Source: Roseateles depolymerans
GTDB taxonomy: Bacteria; Pseudomonadota; Gammaproteobacteria; Burkholderiales; Burkholderiaceae_C
NCBI RefSeq assembly: GCF_003387155.1
Contig: NZ_QUMT01000002.1
Span: 67,694-131,693, forward strand
DNA length: 64,000 nt
Reading direction: 5' to 3'
Positions within the stretch are counted from its first letter, which is position 1. Each line of letters starts with the position of its first letter. This document shows positions 33,437-43,234 of this stretch, one piece after another. The translations under genes were made by a program, and so were the position numbers. The notes under the pieces are model-generated. The model searched no databases. It was given only the letters and a program-made list of their open reading frames with translations, and was not told the DNA's origin.

Positions 33437-34165
33437 TCAGGCGCCCAGCGCGAGCTGCTCGACTGCTTCGATGAGGCGCTGGGCCTGGTCCACCGGGCTG
33501 ATCTTCTGTTCCGCCGCCATGCGCTGAAGGCGTGCCAGCGCCTGGGCGCGGGTCAACGAGTAGCGGTGCATCAGGATGCCCAGGGCCATCGCCTCCACCC
33601 GGTCCAGCGCTTCCTGGCTTTCGACCGGGGCCGCCGGGGCCGGCTCCGCGCTGCCGCGGGCGGGTCGGTTGGCGAAGGCGGCTTCCACCGCCGGCACGAT
33701 CTGGTGGATGTCCAGCGGCTTGACGAGATACGCCAGCGCGCCCAGTTCCTTCACCTTGGCCACCGTGGCCTCGTCCGCAAAGGCGGAGAGGAACATGAAA
33801 GGGATTTGCAGATAGTCCCGCAGGTAGCCGGCGACATCAAAGCCGCTCATGCCTTCCATGCGGATGTCCAGCAAGGCCAGGTCAGGGCGCTGCTGGCGGG
33901 CGATGAGGATGGCGTCGTCGCCATTGTCGGCATCCAGCACGTCGTAGCCGGCCTGCGACAGGCCATGGGTGAGCGTGGCCAGCACCAGCCGGTCGTCGTC
34001 CACGACCAGGATGCGGCCTTTGTTGCCGTAGTTGTCGCCAGACAGGCCATCGCCTGCGCCGTGGGGACCGCGGGCGCCATAAGCCGCCCCCCGTCCAGCC
34101 GGATCCGGTCGATTCCCGAATGGGCGGTCGCCCAAGCCACTCACGCTGTTCACGCTGCTGTCCAA
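33437..34165 (-). CDS. Response regulator with ANTAR RNA-binding output
   Basis: The 242-residue protein has a receiver domain (about residues 50-165; VVDDDRLVL, phosphoacceptor in LLDIRMEGMSG, the Thr/Ser position FLSAFAD and Lys of VKPLD) and a C-terminal ANTAR domain (about 183-238; ALGILMHRYSLTRAQALARL, then QKISPVDQAQRLIE). ANTAR proteins bind RNA hairpin pairs and prevent transcription termination. The usual cognate kinases have the HisKA_2 fold, and such a kinase is encoded just upstream (34423-37869). The first 48 residues are Gly-rich and variable, so a later start is possible. Confidence 0.9.
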   Translation of the reverse strand: MDSSVNSVSGLGDRPFGNRPDPAGRGAAYGARGPHGAGDGLSGDNYGNKGRILVVDDDRLVLATLTHGLSQAGYDVLDADNGDDAILIARQQRPDLALLDIRMEGMSGFDVAGYLRDYLQIPFMFLSAFADEATVAKVKELGALAYLVKPLDIHQIVPAVEAAFANRPARGSAEPAPAAPVESQEALDRVEAMALGILMHRYSLTRAQALARLQRMAAEQKISPVDQAQRLIEAVEQLALGA

Positions 34166-34422
34166 GCTTTCTTTGGCTGATCGAACATTGTCACCGAAAT
34201 GCCGGAGACCGCCCCGCTCGTTTGCGAGCCGTCACAATCTCGCGCGGGCCCTTCACAAAGCGGCTACATCACGCGGTGGCGCTCTGCGGGAGCGGGGCCA
34301 GAGCGGGCGCGGCACGGGGCCAGAACAGGCCTTGAGCGGTGCGTTGCACCTACACCTGCGCCTGCGCCTGCGGGCGGGGTGATGCGTCGCACCCGCGCCC
34401 GGCACACCACCCATTCACGGGG

Positions 34423-37400
34423 TCAGGCGGTCTGGGGCAGCCAACTCACCCCAGGCGGCCACAGGCTCAATTCACACAGCACCTGCTCTCCTTCCTGCTG
34501 GAGCGTGAGCAGCGCGCTGCGCCGCGGCAGCAAGGCGCGTACCAGCCCCAGCCCGGATACCCCGCCACGGATCTGCTTGAGGTCGAAGCCTGCAGGCAAT
34601 TGGCCTTCGTTGATGATGCGCAGCAGCACCTGCTCCGGATCAAACACCAGCTCGCACAACACCGGTGCGCTGCCGCCATGCTTGAGGGCATTGGTGAACA
34701 GTTCGTTGAGGGTGAGGGCGATCGGGATGGCCTCCACCTCCGGCAGGCCCCAGCGCTCGGACTCCTGCGCCACCGCGCCGCTGACCTCCACCCGGATCTC
34801 CCGACCGAACATCCGCTGCACCGAGCCCAGCACCGCCTCGATCACGCGGCGCAGTCGCAGCGGGCCGGACGCCCCGACCTGCAACCCGTACACCTGCGCA
34901 ATCGCCTGCACCTGGCCCACCGCCTCGTTGATGACACCCGCCACCTCCGGCCGACGGGCAGCGATCTGCTGGAGCAGCCCGGCCACCCCCTGCAGGTTGT
35001 TCTTGATCCGGTGATGGACCTCCCGCACCAGCAGTTCCCGCTGCGCAATGGCCGCTTCCAGCCGCGCCGCTTCCTGGGCCCGCTGCTGGGTGACATCGGT
35101 GGCCACCAGCAGCAACTGCTCGGGTTCGACCTCGCCGCTGGCGTCATTCAGGCCGGACAGATGCAGCAGCCGCGTGTCCCACACCCGGGTATGGCCGCCG
35201 ACCTGCAGCCGGTATTCCCGCTGCAGCACCTCGGAGCTTTCCAGGGCGAATTCCATGTCGGCCCGCACCGCTTCGGCCTGTTCGGTGCCGAACAGCGCCT
35301 CCAGGCTTGCGCCCACCAGTTCCTCTTCCTGCCGCCCGGCCAGGGCCGTGGCCGCTTGGTTGATCTGCCGGACCTGCAGCGTGCGCGCGTCATGCAGGCT
35401 GATGGCGATGGGTGCTGCTTCGATGATGCGCTGCAGGGAGGCCTGGGCCTGCTCGCTCTGCGCCTCCGCCTGGCGTCGGCGTTCGATGTCCAGCAGGGCA
35501 TAGGTCAGCTGCCGCTCGCCATCCGGCCCGCTGCCGGTGACCACCGCATTGCCCACCACCCAGAATTCGCGGCCGTCGCGGGCCACCAGACGGCATTCGA
35601 AGGTTTCGGCCTGGCCCTCCGGCAGCTCGTCCAGATAGTGAGTCTGGCGGAAGGGATGGTCCGGGGCCTCGGTCGCCACGATGCTGATCGGCCGACCGGC
35701 GAAGGCCGCCAGGTCGCCGCCGAACATGCGCCGCGCCGATCGGTTCATCCATTCGATGCCATGGCGCCCGACCGTGACGATGCCCACCAGCACCGAGTCC
35801 AGCACCGCACGCTCCCGCTCGGTCTGCAGCAGCAGCGACTGCTGCGCCCGGTGGCGCTCGTCCACGCTCAGGTAGGTGGCGATGACACCCGCCTGCGGCT
35901 GCCCCGGCCGCACCGGCCGCTTGCTGACCTGCATCCACAGGATCGAGCCGTCCCGGCGACGCACGCGCCGCTCTCCCCGCCACAGACCGGCCTCGGCCAG
36001 GATGCGGGACTGGGAGCGGCGGTCGCGCTCGAATTCGGCGGGCGATTCAAACAGCTCCGCATGGGGCAGGCCGACCAGTTCGTCCTGCCGGTAGCCCAGC
36101 ATCTGGCCCAGGGCCTCGTTGGCCCGCACCACGCGCTCGTCACGCAGGATGGCGATGCCGACGTCGGACAGGTCGAACATCAGCTCCCGGTCCTGCGCCA
36201 GGGCTTCCAGCTGGGCCTGCTGGGCCTTGAGCCGGGAGATGTCGCTGACCACGGCCACCAGCGCGTGCTCCTGCGGCGCCTCGGGCGGCACCACCCGCCG
36301 CAGCGAGAGGGCATGCCAGCGCGGCTCGGCGCTTCCGACGATGTCGTCGTCTCTGGCGTCTCCGGCGCCTCTGGCCGTGCCCGGCCACTCGAATTCAAAC
36401 TCCAGTCCGGCTTCGTCCAGCGTCGGCAGCGCGGCCATCACCTGGGCATGCAGCGTCGGCAGCGCCTGGAAGAGGGATTCGAACGGCGTGCCCGGCTCGG
36501 GCTCGCCGCCCAGCCCCAACATCCGGCCCAGCGCGCCGTTGCTGCGCAGCAGACGATGCCGGCGGACATACGCCATGCCCAGGCCGGCGCCGTCCAGCAT
36601 GGCGCCGAGCTCGCGCAGCAGCAGCTCGTAGCGGGCCTGGGCCTGCTGGTTGTCGGTGATGTCCAGCGTCAGCACCGAGGTCAGGCGTTGGCCGGACGAC
36701 AGGGCGCCCGGTTCCACCCGGGTCAGCAGCCAGCGCAGGCCCAGCTCGGGATGGCGCACGGCGTAGCGCAGGGCCAGCGGCTGGCTTTGCTTGATGGCCT
36801 GCTGGAGCTTTTCGTAGTCCGCGCGGGAGTCGGCATCGACCATCTCGCGGTTGACGCCTTGCAGCGCGCTGGCCTTGGCGGAGGTTGCATCGGCGCGGCT
36901 GGCGGTTGAAGCTGTCGGGGCGGTCTGAGCGGTGGAGGCCGAACGGGCGGCGGAGCCGGCTGCGGGGCCGGTCCCAACGCCATTGCCGACGCCCATCCTG
37001 CCCGCCTCTGCGCTGACGGACGCCGCGGGCACCGCCGCCAGATCCTCCGGCGCCTCACCCGGCCTCAGCCAGCCCACATCGGGCTGGAAGGTGGCCAGCC
37101 CGACGCCGGCGGTGTCCATCAAGGCCTGCAATTGCAACTGGGCCAGCTCCAGCGCCTGGTCCCGGCTGCGGTCTTCCAGCATCAGCAGCAGGCGGGGCCG
37201 GTCCCAGGGGCCGCTCAGCCGGCGCGCACGCAGGCGCATCCAGCGGGGACGGCCTTGCGGCTCGGCCACCAGGGCTTCGCGGTGCACTTCGGTGCCAGCT
37301 TCCGGCACCGGCCCGCTGAGCAGGGCGCACCAGTCGGGCGGCAGGTCCTGAAGGCTGGCGGGCGGCTGCGGGCACAGGCGCCGCGCCAGCCGGGCAAAGG

Positions 37401-37869
37401 CGGCATTGCTTCGCAGCAGCAGGCCCTGGTCGTCCTGCATCAAGGCGGGCAGCGGGCACAGGTCCAGCCACTGCTCGATTTCGGTCTGCATGCGTTCGGC
37501 CCGCTCCCGCGCGGCCTGCTCGGTGCTGTGGTCCTGCAGCAGCGCCAGCGTCAGGTCACTGCCGTCCAGCGGATGCAGCGAGGCCTGCAGCAGGTGTTCA
37601 CGCCGCTGGTCGTCCAGCAGGCGCAGTTCCTGGCTGCGGTTGGGGCTGTGCGTGCCGTGGGTGCCGTGCGTGCCGCTGAAACGGCGGCTGTGGAGCGTGA
37701 CCGGCCCCAGCAGTTCCATCAGCCGGTCGTTGACCAGCAGGACCTGGCCCTGCCCGTCGATGAGCAGCGCCGGCCAGGGCCCTTCCCAGAGCCCCGTCAG
37801 CAGGGAAGACCCGGCGACCGACCGCTTGCCCAGCAGCGAGCGGAAAGGGTCGGCGCGGGTCGGGTCCAT
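34423..37869 (-). CDS. Multi-PAS HisKA_2 histidine kinase
   Basis: At 1148 residues this is a very large soluble kinase. Several PAS domains in tandem (recognisable by repeats such as LLRSNAAFARLARR, GMAYVRRHRLLRSNG and VRANEALGQMLGYRQDEL) fill residues 25-930, then a HisKA_2 dimerisation domain with EVHHRIKNNLQG (about 950-961) and an HATPase domain ending the protein (LNELFTNALKHGG, GVSGLGLVRALL). This class often signals to ANTAR regulators, one of which is the next gene. No membrane segments were found. It is 11 bp downstream of the HDOD gene and so may be transcribed from the flagellar operon. Confidence 0.88.
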   Translation of the reverse strand: MDPTRADPFRSLLGKRSVAGSSLLTGLWEGPWPALLIDGQGQVLLVNDRLMELLGPVTLHSRRFSGTHGTHGTHSPNRSQELRLLDDQRREHLLQASLHPLDGSDLTLALLQDHSTEQAARERAERMQTEIEQWLDLCPLPALMQDDQGLLLRSNAAFARLARRLCPQPPASLQDLPPDWCALLSGPVPEAGTEVHREALVAEPQGRPRWMRLRARRLSGPWDRPRLLLMLEDRSRDQALELAQLQLQALMDTAGVGLATFQPDVGWLRPGEAPEDLAAVPAASVSAEAGRMGVGNGVGTGPAAGSAARSASTAQTAPTASTASRADATSAKASALQGVNREMVDADSRADYEKLQQAIKQSQPLALRYAVRHPELGLRWLLTRVEPGALSSGQRLTSVLTLDITDNQQAQARYELLLRELGAMLDGAGLGMAYVRRHRLLRSNGALGRMLGLGGEPEPGTPFESLFQALPTLHAQVMAALPTLDEAGLEFEFEWPGTARGAGDARDDDIVGSAEPRWHALSLRRVVPPEAPQEHALVAVVSDISRLKAQQAQLEALAQDRELMFDLSDVGIAILRDERVVRANEALGQMLGYRQDELVGLPHAELFESPAEFERDRRSQSRILAEAGLWRGERRVRRRDGSILWMQVSKRPVRPGQPQAGVIATYLSVDERHRAQQSLLLQTERERAVLDSVLVGIVTVGRHGIEWMNRSARRMFGGDLAAFAGRPISIVATEAPDHPFRQTHYLDELPEGQAETFECRLVARDGREFWVVGNAVVTGSGPDGERQLTYALLDIERRRQAEAQSEQAQASLQRIIEAAPIAISLHDARTLQVRQINQAATALAGRQEEELVGASLEALFGTEQAEAVRADMEFALESSEVLQREYRLQVGGHTRVWDTRLLHLSGLNDASGEVEPEQLLLVATDVTQQRAQEAARLEAAIAQRELLVREVHHRIKNNLQGVAGLLQQIAARRPEVAGVINEAVGQVQAIAQVYGLQVGASGPLRLRRVIEAVLGSVQRMFGREIRVEVSGAVAQESERWGLPEVEAIPIALTLNELFTNALKHGGSAPVLCELVFDPEQVLLRIINEGQLPAGFDLKQIRGGVSGLGLVRALLPRRSALLTLQQEGEQVLCELSLWPPGVSWLPQTA

Positions 37870-37880
37870 GGGCGCGGTGC

Positions 37881-39044
37881 TTACTCCAGCTGGCCGGCCT
37901 TGTGCAGGGCGCGCAGCACGGCGTTGTTGACCTCTTCCGGCGACAGCATCAGGGCGTCGATGGCGGTGCGGGTGTCGAAGACGGATTCGTTCTCGATGGC
38001 CTGCACCAGGTCCAGGTAGGGCTTGTACGGGCCGTTCTGGTCCACCAGCGCCTGGCGCACCCGCTCGGGCACCGGAATCGACTGCAGCAGCTTCTCGAAG
38101 GGCTGGCGCAGCATGTGGTCCAGCAGCGAGAACAGGCCGCAGATGAACATTTCATCGCGCAGCTCGGCCTCGGCCATGCTCTTGGCCAGGTCTTCCATCA
38201 GCAGGCCGCGGCGCAGCGCGGCGAACATCACCGGGCGCATCGCATGTTCCTTGCTGGCGGTGGCCAGCAGCAGGGCCAGCCAGCGGCGCAGGCGGGCGTA
38301 GCCCAGCAGCATGATGGCGTGGCGGAAGGACGACACCTCCACCGACAGGCCAAAGGCCGCGGAATTCATGTAACGCAGCAGCTTAAAGGCCAGGCTCGGG
38401 TCGCGCTTGAGCGTCTGCTCCAGCCGCTCCACATCCTCGCCCTGGTCCACGCGGGACATCAGTTCCACGATGACCTGCAGGTCCGCCGCCTGGGTGTCCT
38501 TGCCGGCGGGCGGCGTGGCGGGCGCGTCGAATTCACCGTGGAAGGGCCAGCCCAGCACGCCGGCAGCGCCCTTGTCCCAGGCCTGCTTGAAGTCGTCGGA
38601 GCTGCGGGCGCCCGACACCAGCACGGTCTTGCCGGCCGGGGCAGGGCCGCTGGCCAGGTCGGACAGGTCCAGCACGATCTGCTTGAAGCCCGGGGCTTCC
38701 GACCGGCCCTTGAGCAGGGTGACCACGCCTTCGGCGGCGCGGGCCTGGATGTGGGTGGCCAGTTCCGCGTCCCCGACCAGGAAGGCGGGCACCTCCACCC
38801 GGAAGTGGCGCGGCAGCGAGGTGGCGAGCAGGCCTTTGAGCAGCCCTTCATGCGCCACGTTCAGCACCACCGGCTTGGCCGGGAAGGCGTCCGTCAGCGC
38901 CGCCAGCACCTCCGCCGGAGCGGGGGTCGCTTCGGGGCGCAAAGCGAACACGGTGACGCGGGTGGCTTCGATGTCGAGTGGCCTGGTAACCAGGGGCGCG
39001 TATCCCAGGGCCAATTGGCCCAGCACGGCGTGCGTCGAGTTCAT
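37881..39044 (-). CDS. HDOD protein with degenerate EAL-like N-terminus (YuxH family)
   Basis: The 387-residue protein has an N-terminal region (about 1-185) resembling a degenerate EAL domain without EAL or DDFGTG motifs, and a C-terminal HDOD domain (about 190-380; LMSRVDQGEDVERLEQTL, RYMNSAAFGLS, AIMLLGYARLRRWLAL). The YuxH group of such proteins often regulates motility or c-di-GMP signalling without enzymatic activity. It begins 13 bp after flgL, same strand, so it is likely cotranscribed with the flagellar hook operon. Confidence 0.86.
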   Translation of the reverse strand: MNSTHAVLGQLALGYAPLVTRPLDIEATRVTVFALRPEATPAPAEVLAALTDAFPAKPVVLNVAHEGLLKGLLATSLPRHFRVEVPAFLVGDAELATHIQARAAEGVVTLLKGRSEAPGFKQIVLDLSDLASGPAPAGKTVLVSGARSSDDFKQAWDKGAAGVLGWPFHGEFDAPATPPAGKDTQAADLQVIVELMSRVDQGEDVERLEQTLKRDPSLAFKLLRYMNSAAFGLSVEVSSFRHAIMLLGYARLRRWLALLLATASKEHAMRPVMFAALRRGLLMEDLAKSMAEAELRDEMFICGLFSLLDHMLRQPFEKLLQSIPVPERVRQALVDQNGPYKPYLDLVQAIENESVFDTRTAIDALMLSPEEVNNAVLRALHKAGQLE

Positions 39045-39057
39045 GCAGATGGCGGCG

Positions 39058-40305
39058 TCAGGAGTTGAGGTATTGGAACAGCGACATGCGCTGCACCATG
39101 GCGTAAGTCTTCAACGCCGCATCGTAGCCCGTCTGCTGGTTCTGGAAATCGGAAATGCCCTGCGTCATATCCAGGTCCTCTGCGGCAGATTGCTCAGCCT
39201 GGTTGTAAACCTTCAGGGTCTGGAGCCGCGCCTGGGATCCGTCCAGGTTGTTCATCTGCTCGCCGACCTGGCTGCGCACGTTGGTCAGGTTGCCCATGAC
39301 GGCGTCCAGATCCCGCAGGTTGACCAGGTTGTCCTGGGTGACCTGGGTGCCGGTGCGGCCGTCCTTGCGCAGGGATTCGATGGTGCGGTCCAGCACGTCG
39401 AAGACCTTCAGGTCGTTGGTGGCGGGGGCGACGGTGAAGGTGTCGCCGTCCACCGGGCTGCCGCCGATGGTCATGGCCAGGCCGTCGAACTTGACGGTGT
39501 TGCCCGCCGTGTAGTTGTCGCTGGCCACGGGGACATGGCCCTGCGTCTCGTTGTAGACGGTGTAAGTCTGCGACGGAGCGGTGCCGGTGATGGTGATGGA
39601 GTAGGACGCGCCGGTGACGGCCGTGGGGTCGGTCACCCGGCCGGCATCGATCCAGCCGGCCGGCGCCGCACCGGTGGTGGCGTTGGTGCCGGCCCCGGTC
39701 ACGAAGGTGCCGTTGCCGCTGCGCGCCTGCTCCCAGGCGGCCCGGCCGTCCACGCTGAGCGGATAGTTCTCGAGGTTGCCGGTGGTCACATTGCCGCCGA
39801 TGCCCTCGAAGCTGACCCCGCCGCCGGTGCGGTTACCCGCCGCGTCCCGCTGCACCGGATTGTCCAGGAAGGGCGTGCCGGTGGTGCCCTGGCCGGAGAA
39901 CAGGTAGCCGCCGGCGCCGTCGCCGCGGTTGGCAATGGACAGCAACTGGTCGCGCAGGCCCTGCACCTTGTTGGCCAGGCTCTTGCGCTCGGCATCGGTG
40001 TAGCTGGCATTGCCGGCGGCGATCAGCGTCTCGCGGATCTGCTGCATGATTTCGTTGGCATCGCCCAGGGCGCTTTCGGCCAGCGTCATGCTGTTGCGGC
40101 TGGCGTCCAGCGCGCGGGTGCTGGCGTCCACCTGGCCGATGGCCGTGCGGGCGCGCTCGGCACGGGCGGCGCCGGTGGGGTCGTCGCTGCCTTTTTCGAC
40201 CCGCTTGCCGGAAGTCAGGCGTTGCTGGGCGTCCTGCATCTCCTGCTGGCGTTTCTGCAGCGTCGAGATGCTGGCCTCGAACATGTTGGCGGTGGAGAGG
40301 CGCAT
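39058..40305 (-). CDS. flgL: FlgL, hook-filament junction protein
   Basis: The 415-residue protein is HAP3, joining hook and filament. It has the flagellin-like N-terminus (MRLSTANMFEASISTLQKRQ) and a conserved C-terminus ending GISDFQNQQTGYDAALKTYAMVQRMSLFQYLN (trimmed to key residues MVQRMSLFQYLN). The variable middle is longer than the roughly 317 residues of the enterobacterial protein, with Ala/Thr/Gly-rich surface segments. It lies 55 bp after flgK. Confidence 0.96.
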   Translation of the reverse strand: MRLSTANMFEASISTLQKRQQEMQDAQQRLTSGKRVEKGSDDPTGAARAERARTAIGQVDASTRALDASRNSMTLAESALGDANEIMQQIRETLIAAGNASYTDAERKSLANKVQGLRDQLLSIANRGDGAGGYLFSGQGTTGTPFLDNPVQRDAAGNRTGGGVSFEGIGGNVTTGNLENYPLSVDGRAAWEQARSGNGTFVTGAGTNATTGAAPAGWIDAGRVTDPTAVTGASYSITITGTAPSQTYTVYNETQGHVPVASDNYTAGNTVKFDGLAMTIGGSPVDGDTFTVAPATNDLKVFDVLDRTIESLRKDGRTGTQVTQDNLVNLRDLDAVMGNLTNVRSQVGEQMNNLDGSQARLQTLKVYNQAEQSAAEDLDMTQGISDFQNQQTGYDAALKTYAMVQRMSLFQYLNS

Positions 40306-40360
40306 GGCGGTCGTCCTGGCGTCAGTTCACTGGGGGGCGTGCGGCGGTGGATCCGGAGAA

Positions 40361-42334
40361 TCAGCGCTGCACGATGCTCAGCAGTTGGTCAAAGATGGTC
40401 TGGGCGGTCTGCAGCACCTTGGCAGCAGCCTGGTAGCCCTGCTGGAACTGCATCAGCCGGGCGGCTTCCTCGTCGAGGTTGACGCCGGCCTGGCCGGAAC
40501 GGGTGGCCTCGGCCTGGCTGGCCACCGTCGTGGAGACGCTGGCCAGGTACTCCGCGCCCTGCACCCGCGAGCCGACGTCGGCAATCGCGGCTGCATAGGC
40601 CTCGGTGACGGTCTGACCGCGGGAGAGGGTGCCGTCGGCCTGCAACTGCTTGCCGACGAAGGTGTCGCTTTGCAGCTTCAGGAAGGCCTTGGCATTGCCA
40701 TTGTTGGTCGAGACCACCGCATCCGACGGCTGCAGGTTGATCTTGTCCCCCTCGCGGGGCACGCCGTTCAGGCGCAGCTCGAAGCCCAGGTCCACATTGT
40801 TGGCCGGGTCGTTGCCGATGGCCTGGCCGGCCTTCCAGGTGCCGGTGTAGCTGGTGTTGTCCGCCAGGGTGATGGTGTAGTTGATGCTCTGGTCGGCATT
40901 GACGGTGCCGAACTGCACGGTGGACGGCTGCAGGCTCTTGTCGAACTTGGGGTTGACCGCGTAGAGCGAGTCCACCGTGGCCGTGCCCTTGTTGTTCACG
41001 TCCACCGTGCCCACCACCGGCGCAGCGGCGGCCAGGCCGCTGGGGTCGTCCAGCGCGCGCTTGAAGCTGGTGGAGGCGGCGGCGACCGGCTCCAGCACGA
41101 AGCGGTCATTGGCCTGCATCGTGCCGGTCATCGTCAGGCTGATGCCGTAGGCCTTCTCGATCTGGTCCTTGTTCATCGTCGTGGCCGTGCCGTCCGGGCG
41201 CACCGCGACCTGGTAGCTGTCGGGCGTGCCGGTCGGGTCGGCCGAGATGACGAAGGACAGGGCCGGGACCAGCGAGCCATCGGTGATGGTGGCCGACAGC
41301 TTGGCATCGCCCTTGTTGGTGATGGCCGGCATGACGGTCGGCGGGGCGATGCTGAACAGCGGACCGCCGGCCGAGGCCTTCAGGTCCACGCCCAGGGCCT
41401 GCTGCTCATTCACCCGCGTGGCAATGGCGGTGGCCATCTGGCCCAGCAGGTTGCGGGCATCCTGCAGGTGGGTGTTCTGGTAGCGCAGCAGCGCGGTCAG
41501 GGAGCCGCCGGTCAGGGTGCTGTCGTCCAGCACCCGGGTGCCGTTGGCTTCGGTGATGGACAGCTGCGCGCGGGAATTGTCGTAGGGGTCGGGCGTGACC
41601 TGCAGCTCCTGGGCCTGGCTGCCCAGCACCAGGCGCTGGCCGCCGCCGATGAACACACCCACCGTGCCGTCGCTGCTGGCCACGGTCGAGACCTGCACAT
41701 ACTGGCTCAGCTGGGAGACCAACTGGTCGCGCTTGTCCAGCAGGTCGTTGGGGGAATGGCTGGTGCCGTTGGCGCGGGCGATCTGGTCGTTGGCCGCGGC
41801 GATCTGCTTGGCCAGCTCGTTGACGGTCTTGACGTCCGCCTTCATGTCGCTGACCACGCCCGACTGCAGGTCGGCCAGTTGCTGGCCGGCGCTCTGGAAG
41901 CGGGCCGCCAGTTCCTGCGCCTTGCCCAGCACCACCTGGCGGGCGGACGGGTCAGAGGGCCGGCTGGCCACATCGACCAGCGCATTGAGGAAGTCGTTGC
42001 TCGCCTGGCCGATGCCGTCCGAGCCGGTGGGGAAGACGTTTTCCAGCTGCGACAGCTGCGCCTGCATGGTGTTGTCCATGAAGGCCTGCGACTTGGCCGC
42101 CGCCGCTTCGCGGGTCAGGAATTCGTTGTGGGAGCGGGTGACCGTCTGGACATTCACGCCCTTGCCGAAATAGCCCGCGCCGGTGAACTGCCCCTCGGGC
42201 GTGGTGAGCACCACTTCCTGGCGCGAATACCCGGCCACGTTGGCATTGGCGATGTTCTGGCCGATGGTCTGCAGGGCCGCCTGGTTGGCGAACATGGCCC
42301 GCACGCCGAGGGAAAGCAGGGCGGAGGTCGACAT
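40361..42334 (-). CDS. flgK: FlgK, hook-filament junction protein
   Basis: The 657-residue protein is HAP1. N-terminal markers are LLSLGVRAMFANQAALQTIGQNIANANVAGYSRQ in key form NIANANVAGYSRQ; the C-terminus shows SGVNLDEE-type sequence as GVNLDEEAARLMQFQQGYQA and ends QTIFDQLLSIV. Export needs the FlgN chaperone (gene at 52024-52464). It follows flgJ by 17 bp. Confidence 0.96.
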   Translation of the reverse strand: MSTSALLSLGVRAMFANQAALQTIGQNIANANVAGYSRQEVVLTTPEGQFTGAGYFGKGVNVQTVTRSHNEFLTREAAAAKSQAFMDNTMQAQLSQLENVFPTGSDGIGQASNDFLNALVDVASRPSDPSARQVVLGKAQELAARFQSAGQQLADLQSGVVSDMKADVKTVNELAKQIAAANDQIARANGTSHSPNDLLDKRDQLVSQLSQYVQVSTVASSDGTVGVFIGGGQRLVLGSQAQELQVTPDPYDNSRAQLSITEANGTRVLDDSTLTGGSLTALLRYQNTHLQDARNLLGQMATAIATRVNEQQALGVDLKASAGGPLFSIAPPTVMPAITNKGDAKLSATITDGSLVPALSFVISADPTGTPDSYQVAVRPDGTATTMNKDQIEKAYGISLTMTGTMQANDRFVLEPVAAASTSFKRALDDPSGLAAAAPVVGTVDVNNKGTATVDSLYAVNPKFDKSLQPSTVQFGTVNADQSINYTITLADNTSYTGTWKAGQAIGNDPANNVDLGFELRLNGVPREGDKINLQPSDAVVSTNNGNAKAFLKLQSDTFVGKQLQADGTLSRGQTVTEAYAAAIADVGSRVQGAEYLASVSTTVASQAEATRSGQAGVNLDEEAARLMQFQQGYQAAAKVLQTAQTIFDQLLSIVQR

Positions 42335-42351
42335 GCTGGTGTCCTAGAGCG

Positions 42352-43233
42352 TCAGGCCATGGCGCGTTGCACGCGCATGGTGGTGTTGATGACACGCGCC
42401 AGCTTGGACGCGTATTCGGGGTCGGTGGCATAGCCGGCCTTCTGCAGGCCCTTGGCAAAGCCTTCGGCACTGCCGGTGCTGGCCTTGGCCACGACGTCGC
42501 GATAACGGTCGTTGCCGCTGATCAGCTTGGCATAGTCCTTGAACGCTTCCTCGTAGCTGCCATAGGCGCGGAACTTGGCCGTCACCCGCTGCGGCTTGCC
42601 GTCCACATATTCGGTGGTGCTGACCTCGGCCACCTTGCCGGTCCAGCTCGGACCGGCCTTGATGCCGAAGACATTGAAGCTGCTGCTGCCGTCCTTGTTC
42701 AGGATCTCGCGCTTGCCCCAGCCGGACTCATGCGCCGCCTGGGCGATCATGAAGCTGGCCGGAATGCCGGTGGCGGCCTGGGCGGACTTGGCGGCGCTGT
42801 CGTGCTTCTGGATGAAGTCCTGCACATGCGGCTGCACGTTCTTGGTGGCCAGCTGCGGCAGCTGCTGTGTGGCGGCGGCGGCCTTGGCACTGGGCAGCTC
42901 ACCGTCCTTCACGCCCAGCTGGCGCTGCAGATGCCGCTCGATGGCCTGCGACAGGCCGCCGGGCAGACCGGCCATCTTGCCGGCGTACTGCTGGTCCAGC
43001 ATCTCGCCGCCCATCTGCGTGGCGGAGTTGTCCAGCATGCCCGAGCTCATCGTGGCCTGGCGCATGCTCTTCATCACTTCCTGCATGAAGAGGGTTTCGA
43101 ACTGCTTGGCCGTCTCCTTGACGGCCGCCTTCGGGTCGCGCGCGGCGACCGACTTGAGCTGGTCGATGGAGCGGGTGTCGTTGGTGAGGCCGCCGTTGCC
43201 CAGGGCGGTGCTCAGGGGAGTCGAGAGCGCCAT
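42352..43233 (-). CDS. flgJ: FlgJ, rod cap and peptidoglycan hydrolase
   Basis: The 293-residue protein has the N-terminal rod-capping region (about 20-115; QFETLFMQEVMKSMRQAT, QMGGEMLDQQYAGK) and a C-terminal glucosaminidase domain (about 140-290) with the catalytic Glu in AQAAHESGWGKREI. It opens the cell wall for rod growth. Both halves are intact, as in classic beta- and gammaproteobacterial FlgJ. It is 1 bp downstream of flgI. Confidence 0.96.
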   Translation of the reverse strand: MALSTPLSTALGNGGLTNDTRSIDQLKSVAARDPKAAVKETAKQFETLFMQEVMKSMRQATMSSGMLDNSATQMGGEMLDQQYAGKMAGLPGGLSQAIERHLQRQLGVKDGELPSAKAAAATQQLPQLATKNVQPHVQDFIQKHDSAAKSAQAATGIPASFMIAQAAHESGWGKREILNKDGSSSFNVFGIKAGPSWTGKVAEVSTTEYVDGKPQRVTAKFRAYGSYEEAFKDYAKLISGNDRYRDVVAKASTGSAEGFAKGLQKAGYATDPEYASKLARVINTTMRVQRAMA

Positions 43234-43234
43234 G

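Noticed and set aside
34339-36909. Very long plus-strand open frame of more than 850 codons opposite the PAS kinase
   Set aside because: It mirrors the codon pattern of the minus-strand kinase, is His/Gln/Leu-rich and low in complexity, and has no domain; the PAS and HATPase motifs are on the other strand.
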